64,000 nucleotides of DNA from Marinobacter alexandrii (GCF_005871205.1 NZ_SWKM01000014.1:474001-538000); one strand, 5' to 3'. Positions 7,879 to 16,606 are shown, numbered from the stretch's first letter. Program-made: numbers and translations. The notes: generated from the sequence alone by a model not told the origin.

Positions 7879-10337
7879 TGGCTAAGAGAAATGGAAATAA
7901 GCGCAGCTCAGCTCAAGGAATGCCAGATAAATCAGCAGGCCCAGCTCGTCAGACCTCGTCACTAGAAAAATATATCCCGATGTGGACCGCTTCATTCGAG
8001 AATGCGTCAAAGGTATACCAATCCCTTGGCTCCAGCATGGATATCGATGTTGACCAAGAATGGCTTGGGAAAGTACTGGATACGTTACAGAAGGCTGACG
8101 ACACGGCTCCCGTAGTCCGGTGGATAGAAAAATTCGCGGATGTATGTAAAGAGCTCGGTAAATATCAGGAGAGGCTCAATGATGAGTATCTCGAGCGGTG
8201 GGAGCAGGCCAGTAAATTGGGCGAGGACAATGATTCCGAGAGAAAGCGTCTTGAAGACGAAGCCCAACTCATCGAGAAAGAGCGGGGCTCCCTGGAGCAG
8301 CGGACTGCTGAATTGGATGAGGCCGAGCGCCGGGTGGCCACCAAGAGGAGTGAGCTACTGAGCACGGAGCGATCCCTGAAGCAGAGAGAGGCAAACGCCG
8401 AGGCAGGATTTGCCGAGCAAAATGAGAAAGCTCTTAAACAGCTTGAAGCACAACAGCAACAGTTGGCGAGGCAGAGAGAGGCTGATCTTGAAGAGCTGCA
8501 AAACCGGAAGAGGGCTTTAGCCGATGAGATCAGGCAGGCCGAGATGCAGCTGTTGGAAATCAAACATAGTTGCTCGGAGGCGGAGGCTGAGCGCACGAGA
8601 CTGCTCGATCAGCGCGAGCAAGAGCTTGGGCAGGAAAAAGCCAAACTGGACCGGGGTCGCGGCAGGCTGGAGCGGGAGTGGGCAGACCTGAAATCTTCAC
8701 AAGTTTTAATCAAAGAAGAGGTCGCGACCGAATTGGAGCAAGAGCGGGCTGGATTCGAGCGGCAGCTCGAAAAAATCGCAGGACAACGCGATAAAGCTTG
8801 GGCTCAGACCCAGGAATTGAAAGAGCGATTGTATGATCTACAAGAACTTAGCAATGCCCTAGGCGAGAGAACTCCGGATGAAATTCTTGAGGGCCTTGAA
8901 AACCTGAAAAGCGAAAATGGGGACCTCAAAAGGAAGCTTGAAGAATCTGATGCCGCAGAATTGCAGCGTGATAACCAGTATTTACGTGACAAAGTTTCGG
9001 ATCTCGAGCGAGATCTCGCTACCATGCGTCCCGACCTTGACGCGGCTCGTCGGGAATTAAGTGTTAAGCGTGTGGCGGCAACGGAGCTTGAGGCCATCGC
9101 CCGCGAAAAGCGTGTTCTTGAATCGCACAAGAATACCTTGTCCTTTCACATTGACGATCTTGAGAGTCGCATCGACCAGTTGACCAACGCACAGAAGGCG
9201 AAGACTTCTTTTCCCGCAATGTCGCATATGGACACTGACAAAAGCTTTCAGGCAAGTATCGAATTGGAACATGTTCCGGATTTGAAGAGCTTTGCTGGTG
9301 AACTGCGACACCGTATTGCCCGAGCTGAGAAGAACGTAGAGCTGTTTTATCCAATTGAGGATATCCGACTTCTTCTGGGTGGCTTAGCGATGAGTCAGTT
9401 GCATGTGTTCCAGGGGATCAGTGGTACCGGTAAGACCAGTCTTGCGAAGGCCTTCGCTAAGGCGATGGGTGGCTTCTGCCAGGACATAGCTGTTCAGGCT
9501 GGTTGGAGAGACCGTGATGATTTACTCGGTCATTTTAATGCATTTGAGCGTCGGTTTTACGAGAAGGACTGCTTGCAGGCATTATATAAGGCGCAGACCC
9601 CTCACTGGCAGGATACCTGTAATGTCATCCTTCTCGATGAGATGAACCTCTCACGCCCTGAACAGTACTTTGCGGAGTTTCTATCTGCTCTTGAAAAGAA
9701 CAACCCGGACGAGCGATTGATTAGTCTTTCAGAAACGGCGTTGCCCGGAGCGCCCAATATGCTCCGAGACGGTCGTCAAATCCTTGTTCCAAAAAATGTC
9801 TGGTTCATTGGTACGGCAAACCACGATGAAACGACAAATGAGTTGGCAGACAAGACGTACGACCGCTCTCACGTAATGACGCTGCCAAAGCAGGACGATA
9901 GTTTTGAAATCAGGGAATATCAACCTACAAGCTACTCCTTCAGGTCGTTGCAAAACGCTTTTGATAACGCCTGTAAGGAGCACGAAACATCTGTAAAAAG
10001 TTTGCTGGGTAAGTTGACCGGTAATGGATTCACAAGACAGCTTGAGAATGACTTTGGTCTGGGTTGGGGAAATCGGTTTGAGAAACAGGCGCTGCGATTT
10101 GTCCCTGTGATGTTGGCATCAGGAGCGACTCGCGGAGAGGCTTTGGACCATCTTCTCGCAAGCAGGGTGATGCGCCAGGGTAAGGTGACTGGTCGCTTTG
10201 ATGTAAACGCAGACTCGGTGCGCAAACTAATGGCTTCTTTGGAAACATTCTGGGACCAGTCGGGCCTTGATAGCGCACCGGTTACGTCACTTGAGCTGCT
10301 AGAGAAAGACATTAAGCGCAAGGAAGGTGGCTTTTAA
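7878..10337 (+). CDS. McrB-like AAA+ ATPase with long coiled coil
   Basis: An 819-aa protein. Residues ~115-440 are strongly charged, rich in E, K, Q, R and L and predicted coiled coil. The AAA+ module follows: Walker A GISGTGKT at 513-520, Walker B ILLDEMN with Asp587 and Glu588, and sensor-like GTANHDETT starting at Gly645 with an arginine-finger-type DRSH shortly after. These spellings are those of McrB and related MoxR-helix-2-insert GTPase/ATPases (DEMNLSRPE, GTANxDxTT). McrB proper is a GTPase that translocates DNA for the McrC nuclease; here the usual DNA-binding N-terminus is replaced by the coiled coil. The start ATG overlaps the previous stop, and the stop overlaps the next start. 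Confidence 0.87.
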   Translation: MAKRNGNKRSSAQGMPDKSAGPARQTSSLEKYIPMWTASFENASKVYQSLGSSMDIDVDQEWLGKVLDTLQKADDTAPVVRWIEKFADVCKELGKYQERLNDEYLERWEQASKLGEDNDSERKRLEDEAQLIEKERGSLEQRTAELDEAERRVATKRSELLSTERSLKQREANAEAGFAEQNEKALKQLEAQQQQLARQREADLEELQNRKRALADEIRQAEMQLLEIKHSCSEAEAERTRLLDQREQELGQEKAKLDRGRGRLEREWADLKSSQVLIKEEVATELEQERAGFERQLEKIAGQRDKAWAQTQELKERLYDLQELSNALGERTPDEILEGLENLKSENGDLKRKLEESDAAELQRDNQYLRDKVSDLERDLATMRPDLDAARRELSVKRVAATELEAIAREKRVLESHKNTLSFHIDDLESRIDQLTNAQKAKTSFPAMSHMDTDKSFQASIELEHVPDLKSFAGELRHRIARAEKNVELFYPIEDIRLLLGGLAMSQLHVFQGISGTGKTSLAKAFAKAMGGFCQDIAVQAGWRDRDDLLGHFNAFERRFYEKDCLQALYKAQTPHWQDTCNVILLDEMNLSRPEQYFAEFLSALEKNNPDERLISLSETALPGAPNMLRDGRQILVPKNVWFIGTANHDETTNELADKTYDRSHVMTLPKQDDSFEIREYQPTSYSFRSLQNAFDNACKEHETSVKSLLGKLTGNGFTRQLENDFGLGWGNRFEKQALRFVPVMLASGATRGEALDHLLASRVMRQGKVTGRFDVNADSVRKLMASLETFWDQSGLDSAPVTSLELLEKDIKRKEGGF

Positions 10338-12220
10338 TGTGGTTGGACCGCCTCACAGGTGAACGTCGTAAGGATTTGCCCGAAGTTATAGGGTCGGGGC
10401 GATATCTGGCTGAAGCGAAATTAACTGATCAACATAAGGTGGGCCCAGGAGCCGGCAGCCTATTGGTCGATGATGGTAGTGAAGTCGCCATTGTTGATGG
10501 CCAGCGGAAATCCTTCAGGCTGCCCGCCAGATCTCTGGCCCAGAAGGTGGAGTTATTCGAGCGTATCCTCGATACGATTGATTCGAGCATCGATAACGAG
10601 ACTGAGTTGGCCTCTCCGTTGATGCCTGAGGGGGTAGTCAATGAAGATAGCCATTTGAACTCTTTTGACTCAAAACTGCTCAAGATTATCGGGGCAGGGC
10701 ATCTTCATCAGATATCGATGAGACCGCGATTGGATCTGCACTATGAAGATGAAGTCACAGATGTCGCGAGGGCGAAGAGATTGGCCAAGGGGGCGTTGGT
10801 TCACCTCGCCTCACATTCTGAATGCTGGCAACGGCAGACCTTGTCCGGTGTGATACCCAAGAGAGTGAAGGCCCGGTTCAGTGAGGACGACTTTAATATT
10901 TACGAGAACCGAGTTTACGCACGGTTGCTCGACAAGATAGAACAATATCTGAGCAAACGAGTCGGTACGCTACGGCAGTTGCAGACTGCTGTTAGTGAGG
11001 CTTTGGAGTTCTACGGAGCTAATGACCTGCATCATCGCCTGACCGAAGAGATTTGCAGGCTTTGGGGAAAAGCCTTCACGCAGGATTCAACCAGCAAAGC
11101 GTCCGAACAGCTCACGAAGACGCTTGAGCAGCTCGAGAATGCACTGGGAATAGTGCGTGGCCTTAAGCAGAGAGGCCTTTACCTATTGGTTAGTCGCGCC
11201 GCACAGATCGGAGATGGACTCCATCTTACGAATATCCTAAGTCATGATCAGCATTACCGCCATTTACCGATTCTTTGGAACGAGTTGAGGAATGTCATTG
11301 GTGGCAAACGGACAACACCTGATGAACGAAGAGAACTAAATGAAGGACTGAATCGTGCCTATTCGAGGTATGCCGGGCTGGTTCTGCGTCATGCGTTGAC
11401 CCCTTATCTCGGAAATGAGTTTTCATCCAATTGGGCCGGCCTTAATCTCAAGCTTAAACAGGTGGGCCTCGATTGGCAGTTACTTTTATCGCCCAGTGAC
11501 TCGAACAGAGCAGAGCGAGTTCTGCTTGAAATTGTACCTTGGATGGGACTGAGCGACCGTCCGGAGGACGTTCAAGCCGATCAGAATGATGAGCGCCTTT
11601 CCGCGAGGATATTAGCTTGGCCAAACTTGAGTGACGATCGTTTATACTCCGGTGAAGATGCTATCGACGGTGTGTGGGTGCAGCTATCTCCATTCGATCT
11701 GTATGGCGTCGAGAGGTTTGGTCGTCTGGTTGATCAGCTACTGCAGAGAGAGCTGGTGTCTGGATACGGTCGCCCAATCATCAAGGTGCCAACTAGGTCC
11801 CTAGAGGTGGCAGAGAATGTTAAAAGGCTGGCGGTAAACAGGGAAAAGTACCAAATCAGAGTTCTTGAGGCTTTGTCCCCAGTAGATCTTTCGAATGTGG
11901 AACGTTCACTGGAAAGCGAAAATGCTGCAGCCCAAGCTTCTGAACTTGATCGGAGACACCAAGAGATTGTGGCGCTCCAGAAATGCCCGGTTTGCGCCGG
12001 ATCCGTTAAGGTTATTCATCAAGAACCTAGTGGATTTGTTGCTGACTGCGGTCCTTGTAAGACGAAGCGGTATTTGCGGAGCAATGGGGCAGGGCTGGAG
12101 TATGAGCAGAGTCTCGCTGGCTTAAGTGATTTCAGGTTGGTGGGTAGAAGGAGTTATTCGTTTCAGATTGGATGGCAGCCATTAAACAAAAATGTCGCTG
12201 GTCGAGCGTCATTTTCATAA
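10337..12220 (+). CDS. McrC/DUF2357-like partner protein with zinc ribbon
   Basis: A 627-aa protein. The segment YENRVYARLL at residues 189-198 resembles the ENR-containing helix conserved in DUF2357/McrC-like proteins that pair with McrB-like ATPases. Near the C-terminus is a zinc ribbon, C550-x2-C553 and C571-x2-C574. I could not find a clear PD-(D/E)xK nuclease motif, so nuclease activity is not shown. It is directly coupled to the McrB-like gene (TAATG overlap), which supports a two-component machine. It is the last gene of the operon, and 103 bases later the convergent integrase gene ends. Family assignment rests on context plus the ENR motif. Confidence 0.68.
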   Translation: MWLDRLTGERRKDLPEVIGSGRYLAEAKLTDQHKVGPGAGSLLVDDGSEVAIVDGQRKSFRLPARSLAQKVELFERILDTIDSSIDNETELASPLMPEGVVNEDSHLNSFDSKLLKIIGAGHLHQISMRPRLDLHYEDEVTDVARAKRLAKGALVHLASHSECWQRQTLSGVIPKRVKARFSEDDFNIYENRVYARLLDKIEQYLSKRVGTLRQLQTAVSEALEFYGANDLHHRLTEEICRLWGKAFTQDSTSKASEQLTKTLEQLENALGIVRGLKQRGLYLLVSRAAQIGDGLHLTNILSHDQHYRHLPILWNELRNVIGGKRTTPDERRELNEGLNRAYSRYAGLVLRHALTPYLGNEFSSNWAGLNLKLKQVGLDWQLLLSPSDSNRAERVLLEIVPWMGLSDRPEDVQADQNDERLSARILAWPNLSDDRLYSGEDAIDGVWVQLSPFDLYGVERFGRLVDQLLQRELVSGYGRPIIKVPTRSLEVAENVKRLAVNREKYQIRVLEALSPVDLSNVERSLESENAAAQASELDRRHQEIVALQKCPVCAGSVKVIHQEPSGFVADCGPCKTKRYLRSNGAGLEYEQSLAGLSDFRLVGRRSYSFQIGWQPLNKNVAGRASFS

Positions 12221-12323
12221 GCCAACAAAAGCGAAACGGCTCTTACTATGTCCAGTTTTAGTACAGGATAAAAAGTCGTACTCAATGGTGCTCAGAGATA
12301 ACCAGCACTATCCGTTTGCTGAA

Positions 12324-13121
12324 TTAGCCAACATATTGGTACCCGGCGTTCTGCAATGCTTCTTTTAGTGACTCCTCAGGGGGTTCTTCATAAATTAGCG
12401 TCGTAGACGGCGAAACGTGGCCAGCAATTTTTTGAGCGACTTTAACTGATTTTTTTTGTTCGTGAATGATATTTGTCATTAAAGTCCTCCGTCCGCTATG
12501 GGAACTTGCCCTCTCAATACCCGCCCAATGTCTCTGCATCAGCGCTAAATGCTCCTGAAGTGTATTGGGAGAGTATGGGCCTCCTTTCTGAGTCAGGAAT
12601 AGAGAATCAGTCTTTTTCACCGAAGGCTGCGCGGCCAAGCGGATGAAAAGGTAATTTTCTATAGCCGTTCTCAGCGCAACGTCATTCATCGGAAGATCGC
12701 GCGATTTACCGCGATGCTTCTTAACCTCGGGATAAAAATCCTCCGGTTTGATCTCGGCGCCGGCTTTAGCCATGGTTTCAATTCGCTGAACAAGCTGGTG
12801 GAAATCGTAAACACTGAAGCTGATCCGACGGCGTTGGTAAGTTGATTTGGATCGCCTAAGAGCATCGGCACCTTTGGTGTAGGCCGCAGGCAACGCCAGG
12901 ATTTCTTTAAGCTTGAAGGAACGCTGGCCAGAATTGTCAGGGCCGAGTTCGGCAACGTCTTTGATCTGTAAAAGCGCAATTTCCTGGACTCGCAACCCAA
13001 GCTTGAAGCTAATCTGCACCAGCGCCGTATTTTTTCCCGGATAGCGATGCTCTTGGATCGCGCTCAAGAGGTGGGCGAACTGATCTGGCGTTAGTACGCG
13101 TGCCTGGCCGGTTTTGCTCAT
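12324..13121 (-). CDS. Tyrosine recombinase / phage-type integrase
   Basis: A 265-aa site-specific recombinase. The catalytic pattern is present: first Arg in GLRVQEIALL, HSGRR (H-x2-R), then GHVSPSTTLIY where the second His and the Tyr nucleophile lie. The SAM-like N-terminal core-binding domain is short. Of two in-frame starts the inner ATG (13121) was chosen because AGGA sits nine bases upstream, while the outer one has no spacing. It converges on the McrBC-like operon and is the only mobility gene next to the seven-gene island. No tRNA adjoins it, so the attachment site is not evident. It may be the island integrase or a solitary chromosomal recombinase. Confidence 0.9.
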   Translation of the reverse strand: MSKTGQARVLTPDQFAHLLSAIQEHRYPGKNTALVQISFKLGLRVQEIALLQIKDVAELGPDNSGQRSFKLKEILALPAAYTKGADALRRSKSTYQRRRISFSVYDFHQLVQRIETMAKAGAEIKPEDFYPEVKKHRGKSRDLPMNDVALRTAIENYLFIRLAAQPSVKKTDSLFLTQKGGPYSPNTLQEHLALMQRHWAGIERASSHSGRRTLMTNIIHEQKKSVKVAQKIAGHVSPSTTLIYEEPPEESLKEALQNAGYQYVG

Positions 13122-13223
13122 TAGCATTGCTCCTGGTAACGCATAGGTGCAGCAGGAAAGGGCGAAAATAAAATCCGTAATAATGTTATTTTAACGGATT
13201 TTAGCCTGGTTGCTTGAAGAATA

Positions 13224-13511
13224 TCAGTCATAAGGGCAATCAGGCCCACCATACTCGGCACCGACAGGACCGCCGACAGCACCTTCCAGCTTTCGCTTCC
13301 TGATCCAAGCTAGTGCGATGTCATCCATGATCTCTGCGGGTATTTCTACCATGACGACTTCGATAGTCTGATCCCGAAAGGTTTCCTTAGTTACTTGGAA
13401 CTCAGTGGGGCTGCTGAGCTCCAGGAATACATTCTTGGGCTCTTCAGAGAGTAGCTCCTGAATGTAGAGATGGTGGCGAGGACCACTCGTAATCGACGCT
13501 TTCGTACTCAT
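13224..13511 (-). CDS. Hypothetical protein, 95 aa
   Basis: The start ATG at 13511 has a clear GGAGG ribosome site; a longer frame begins at 13583 without one. The product is a small soluble acidic protein with a central beta-like stretch (FLELSSPTEFQVTKE, then TIEVVMVEIPAEIMDDIALAWIRKRK) and a Gly/Pro-rich tail. No family was recognised. It sits just upstream of the integrase gene (103 bases between its stop and the integrase start) on the same strand, so it could be a small regulator or accessory gene of the mobile segment, but nothing in the sequence proves this. Confidence 0.55.
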   Translation of the reverse strand: MSTKASITSGPRHHLYIQELLSEEPKNVFLELSSPTEFQVTKETFRDQTIEVVMVEIPAEIMDDIALAWIRKRKLEGAVGGPVGAEYGGPDCPYD

Positions 13512-13712
13512 TCGATTAATCCTCCATTTCTGGCGAGAGAATTTGAAAGTCGAAGCCGGAGGCGCAGTAAGGCAGAGAACCAATGGCCTCGATGTTATTC
13601 ACGCAACGACGCGCAGCGCGATTCATAGTTCACGCTGGGGTGGATTATCTATCAGGGAACATCAGTGGACTATTGATTCACCCCCAAATGAAATCAGAGA
13701 GTTAACCCTTAT

Positions 13713-13770
13713 AGTACTTGTTGTGGAAATTAAGTACTTGTTGTGGAATTTTTTAGCACTTGTTGTTGTC
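13713..13770. repeat. Three direct repeats of AGTACTTGTTGTGGAA type
   Basis: The 16-mer AGTACTTGTTGTGGAA occurs exactly at 13713-13728 and 13733-13748. A degenerate third copy, AGCACTTGTTGTTGTC, is at 13755-13770. Spacings are 20 and 22 bases, about two helical turns, like iterons or recombinase arm sites. The third copy overlaps the 3' end of the gene ending at 13753. A related copy lies 1.9 kb away at 15630. The surrounding 13584-13752 stretch holds no gene. Confidence 0.7.
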
Positions 13771-14067
13771 GCCCAGCAAATTCCCGTATACATCGATGAC
13801 TTCACATCTAAGACTGCGCATAATGTATATTATGTTAAATGCTGTGGAGCCGTTGGAGCAGATCTCGGGAATTTCCGCCAGTTCATCGTTTTGTCTTACA
13901 CGGTCCTCCAGCGCTTCAGTCTGTTCTGCTAAGTATTTGAGTTCTTCAGTGATCAGAAGTATCGGCACTCCGAAATCAGTGGGCGGCGCAAAAGCTTTAG
14001 GCTGGTCAATGTAAAGCCAGGTGAACCATACGCACAGTATGACCATCGAAATTGAAATGAGGGTCAT
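13753..14067 (-). CDS. Small predicted membrane-anchored protein, 104 aa
   Basis: One N-terminal hydrophobic segment (residues ~3-19, ISISMVILCVWFTWLYI) followed by an acidic helical region (EELKYLAEQTEALEDRVRQ) and a short cysteine-containing C-terminus. An AAGGAG precedes the ATG closely. No family was recognised. The gene lies between the recombinase area and the patatin gene, in sequence of lower GC than the flanking chromosome, and its last codons run into the AGCACTTGTTGT repeat. Its topology suggests a periplasmic helical domain. Bases 14068-14343 upstream contain no gene. Confidence 0.5.
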   Translation of the reverse strand: MTLISISMVILCVWFTWLYIDQPKAFAPPTDFGVPILLITEELKYLAEQTEALEDRVRQNDELAEIPEICSNGSTAFNIIYIMRSLRCEVIDVYGNLLGDNNKC

Positions 14068-14343
14068 AGCTCCTTTGAGCAGCTTGGGCAGCTGAAACCG
14101 ATAACTCTTGCTCGAGCAAATCGTATTCTTTCTTCCATTTCTAGTTAGATCTCCCCTAACCCAGCTTTATTTTGAACTCTTGACCTTCAAGGTTTCCGCG
14201 AAATGCGACTGATCCTGATCCCATATTAGGTCCACCCAGAGTTGGTAATAGTAGGAAAACTCTAATCTGCGGCGCAACTAAAACAGGGATGGTTACAACC
14301 GACATCATGGATGCTTTGTGTAACGTCCCTCTCCATTGACAAC

Positions 14344-15378
14344 TTAGCCTAATCTATTAACGGGGTTGACTCGTGGATCCTCAAACCATTCGAAGTATTT
14401 TTCGGTACCTCCAATACCTTCTTCAATCAAATCGTCTTTTTTCGGATCGGAAATATCAAAATCAACAGTTCCGACGTCGAGGGTGTTGATATAAACGGTT
14501 CTCTGCCAGTCGTCGCCATGCAGGTGGAGGTTATTTTGGACGTTCATCAAAGCACCAAAGAGTGAACGGGCGTAGTCTGTAAAATTTTCGATCGGCTTGC
14601 CTTTGATTGGCTCATCGTAACGATAGAGTCCAATTTCATCCCTTTTGTCCAGGCGCAGTCCCAGTGTTTGACAATTATATATGTAAGGGCTTCGGCCTGG
14701 CCGCTGTAGCTCCAATCGCGCATTCTCTTTGTTGTAGTATTCGGTAGTCCGAGCAGCGTTGCGATCCCTTCTCATATCGATGTAGCGTTTTCGGTCAAAC
14801 AGCTTGATGGGATAGTTGAGCTGGACACCACCGTCAACGTACACATCCCTGCGCTTACCATAGCGAACGGCAGTGAAAAACAACGGGAGAGACATCGAAA
14901 TTCGAACGGCAGTAGCGAGCTCCATTGACGCATGCCGCTCGGCAGAGAAGACCTCCGCATAGCCGGTAGACAAATTAGTACCCACCACATAAAGGCTGGG
15001 CCGCCCCTTTTCCAAAAGATCTCCAAATGTTGCTCTGCGACTTCCTAATCGCGCTTCTATAAGATCGCCTATCCAGCCCTTAAAGAACTCTCCCTTATGC
15101 CAGCCAAATAATTCCGCCAGCCTCACGGTGTCCCGTATGATGCCAAACGAATCATCCATGAATTCGCGAAAATCAGTTGAGCGGAGTATCTCTTGCTGCT
15201 CTGCAATGGTGTATCCCAGCGAGAAAATCAGTGCATTGATTGCTCCAGCACTTGTGCCACCGACCCTCACTATGTCCGGAAGAATGCCTCGCCCCTCAAG
15301 AATTTGCATTGCACCGACGTATGCGATGCCTTTGACGCCGCCTCCCTCAAAGATTAAATTTTTAAATTGGCTAGCCAT
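14344..15378 (-). CDS. Patatin-like phospholipase
   Basis: A 344-aa patatin. The oxyanion-hole GGGVKG is at residues ~8-13, the nucleophile elbow GTSAG follows around 42-46 and the dyad aspartate is in DGG near residue 182. No signal peptide is visible, so it is probably cytosolic and acts on glycerophospholipids or related acyl esters. ATG 15378 was preferred to one six bases upstream because its spacing to GGAGG is better. No cyclase or gasdermin-like partner lies next to it, so a role as a defence effector cannot be argued. It sits between two imperfect copies of a 25-bp repeat and may be a passenger of a small mobile segment. Confidence 0.85.
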   Translation of the reverse strand: MASQFKNLIFEGGGVKGIAYVGAMQILEGRGILPDIVRVGGTSAGAINALIFSLGYTIAEQQEILRSTDFREFMDDSFGIIRDTVRLAELFGWHKGEFFKGWIGDLIEARLGSRRATFGDLLEKGRPSLYVVGTNLSTGYAEVFSAERHASMELATAVRISMSLPLFFTAVRYGKRRDVYVDGGVQLNYPIKLFDRKRYIDMRRDRNAARTTEYYNKENARLELQRPGRSPYIYNCQTLGLRLDKRDEIGLYRYDEPIKGKPIENFTDYARSLFGALMNVQNNLHLHGDDWQRTVYINTLDVGTVDFDISDPKKDDLIEEGIGGTEKYFEWFEDPRVNPVNRLG

Positions 15379-15626
15379 ATACATTTTCCTCCTGAAAACG
15401 CACGACCGCATGATTGAGGGCCATCAAGATCGCTACTGGCAGGACTTCAGAGAGAAACGACCTCTCACACGAGGGGGCGGAGTATTCAAAGCATAGTAAA
15501 GCCTAGTGAGATTGCTAAATACTTATATTCCGAATCTATCCGATGTGATAACAGCCAGATCCCGAAATTTACTTTAAGTTTGTTTAGCAATTTGGCGAGC
15601 CAGTCGCTGAAATTTCGTTGCTGAGA

Positions 15627-15651
15627 TTTAGTACTTTTTGTGGTCGTCCAG
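15627..15651. repeat. Distant copy of the 25-bp repeat (pair of 13752-13776)
   Basis: Bases 15627-15651 match 13752-13776 at 21 of 25 positions in direct orientation, both reading TTTAG-ACTT-TTGT-GTCG-CCAG at the invariant sites. The pair brackets the membrane-protein gene and the patatin gene. The right copy touches the point where the receiver-domain remnant begins. This may be an old integration duplication or attachment-site pair. The region 15379-15637 otherwise shows no gene. Confidence 0.5.
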
Positions 15652-15862
15652 TTATTTCGCCGATATCGTTGGTAACGGCCTCGAGGCAGTGCAGGCAGCC
15701 AAGGATTTCGACTATGACATCATTCTCATGGATATCTTTATGCCTGGTGACCAGGAAAAATTCCTCAGTGCGGGTATGGATGATTACCTGGCTAAGCCCC
15801 TGAACAAGAGCACGTTGATAAAGATGCTGAACAAATGGATTTTGCAGGAGGCGGGTACCTAG
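15638..15862 (+). pseudogene. Response-regulator receiver domain remnant
   Basis: The frame encodes part of a CheY-like receiver of the kind found at the end of hybrid sensor kinases. DIVGNGLEAVQAA and the phosphoacceptor strand IILMDIFMPG are followed directly by the end of the domain, FLSAGMDDYLAKPL. The ~30-40 residues normally between them, including the conserved T/S strand, are missing, and the N-terminal acidic pocket strand is absent. The deletion stays in frame, but a working fold is not possible. Its start coincides with a direct repeat at 15627-15651. It is probably the leftover of a chromosomal two-component gene destroyed by insertion. Confidence 0.75.
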
Positions 15863-16018
15863 TAAAAGGGATACCCACGTCATGATGCTTTCTGTGCTCG
15901 TTCAAGAACCATCACAGCCACTTAATTCCCTACATCTGTATCGCACCGACGCCCAGGCCCTGTGTCTATTTTTTGATCACCATACCTATAAGCTTTCAGT
16001 GAACACTGGAGGTGAATT

Positions 16019-16336
16019 ATGGCTACCCTTAAGTCTCTCGTTTCACGGCTCAGACTCTATCGGACACACCACGCAACCCGACGCGATCTTTCCCATCGAT
16101 TGCACGGGATGAGCTCTCAGGAATTGGATGCGCTTATTCGAGACATCGGAATTTCCAAATCAGAAATGCTCGAGGAAGCAAGCCGGCCTTTCTGGAAAGC
16201 TGGGCCCGTTGATGGGTCTAAGGCCAAGTCAGTACGAACAGATCGAAAGCAGCCCTGGAGCTACGCGCTCAAGGTGCTGGTTAAAATCAGACCGCAAAGG
16301 CACTGCTCCGAGAAATCACGGATGGCAGGAACGTAG
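16019..16336 (+). CDS. DUF1127-like small basic protein
   Basis: A 105-aa protein with a GGAGG ribosome site. Residues ~15-62 follow the DUF1127 pattern: basic helix RLYRTHHATRRDL, then MSSQELDALIRDIGIS and a final RPFWK. DUF1127 proteins are usually 45-75 aa and end near RPFW; here a basic tail of ~45 residues continues, which may be read-through after loss of the original stop. Members elsewhere act in RNA turnover and phosphate/carbon metabolism through their arginine-rich helix, but the function is not established for this one. Confidence 0.6.
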   Translation: MATLKSLVSRLRLYRTHHATRRDLSHRLHGMSSQELDALIRDIGISKSEMLEEASRPFWKAGPVDGSKAKSVRTDRKQPWSYALKVLVKIRPQRHCSEKSRMAGT

Positions 16337-16381
16337 AAGTTACACTAGGGTTCTGTGCACACTTGAAAAAGGCGGAACACG

Positions 16382-16606
16382 ATGAGCGAAAGAAAAGGAC
16401 AATATTTTGGTGCCAAATGCTGGCAGCAAGGGCTAAACGTCAACGAAACAATTGCCGAAGCCGCCAAAGAGATAGGCATAGACCAGTTGTCGACGGATCC
16501 GCGCACCTGGCCACCATTCGTCCATGGTGCCGAAGAGGCTTGGCAGGATAAGAACCTGGCGCACCTTGATGAACAGGCAAGGCTGCGTGATCTGCAGAAA
16601 GCCTAA
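16382..16606 (+). CDS. Hypothetical protein, 74 aa
   Basis: A short soluble protein beginning MSERKGQYFG, with an amphipathic helix (NETIAEAAKEIGI) and a charged C-terminal helix. No family recognised. It follows the DUF1127-like gene by 45 bases on the same strand and is followed by a terminator-like hairpin, so the two may be co-transcribed. Confidence 0.5.
   Translation: MSERKGQYFGAKCWQQGLNVNETIAEAAKEIGIDQLSTDPRTWPPFVHGAEEAWQDKNLAHLDEQARLRDLQKA

Noticed and set aside
14344-15378. Patatin gene as effector of a cyclic-oligonucleotide (CBASS) system
   Set aside because: No nucleotidyltransferase, ubiquitin-like or HORMA gene lies nearby, so the link is not supported.
15510-15600. Nine-base inverted repeat ATTGCTAAA / TTTAGCAAT
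   Set aside because: The arms are short and about 70 bases apart; this is expected by chance in AT-rich sequence.
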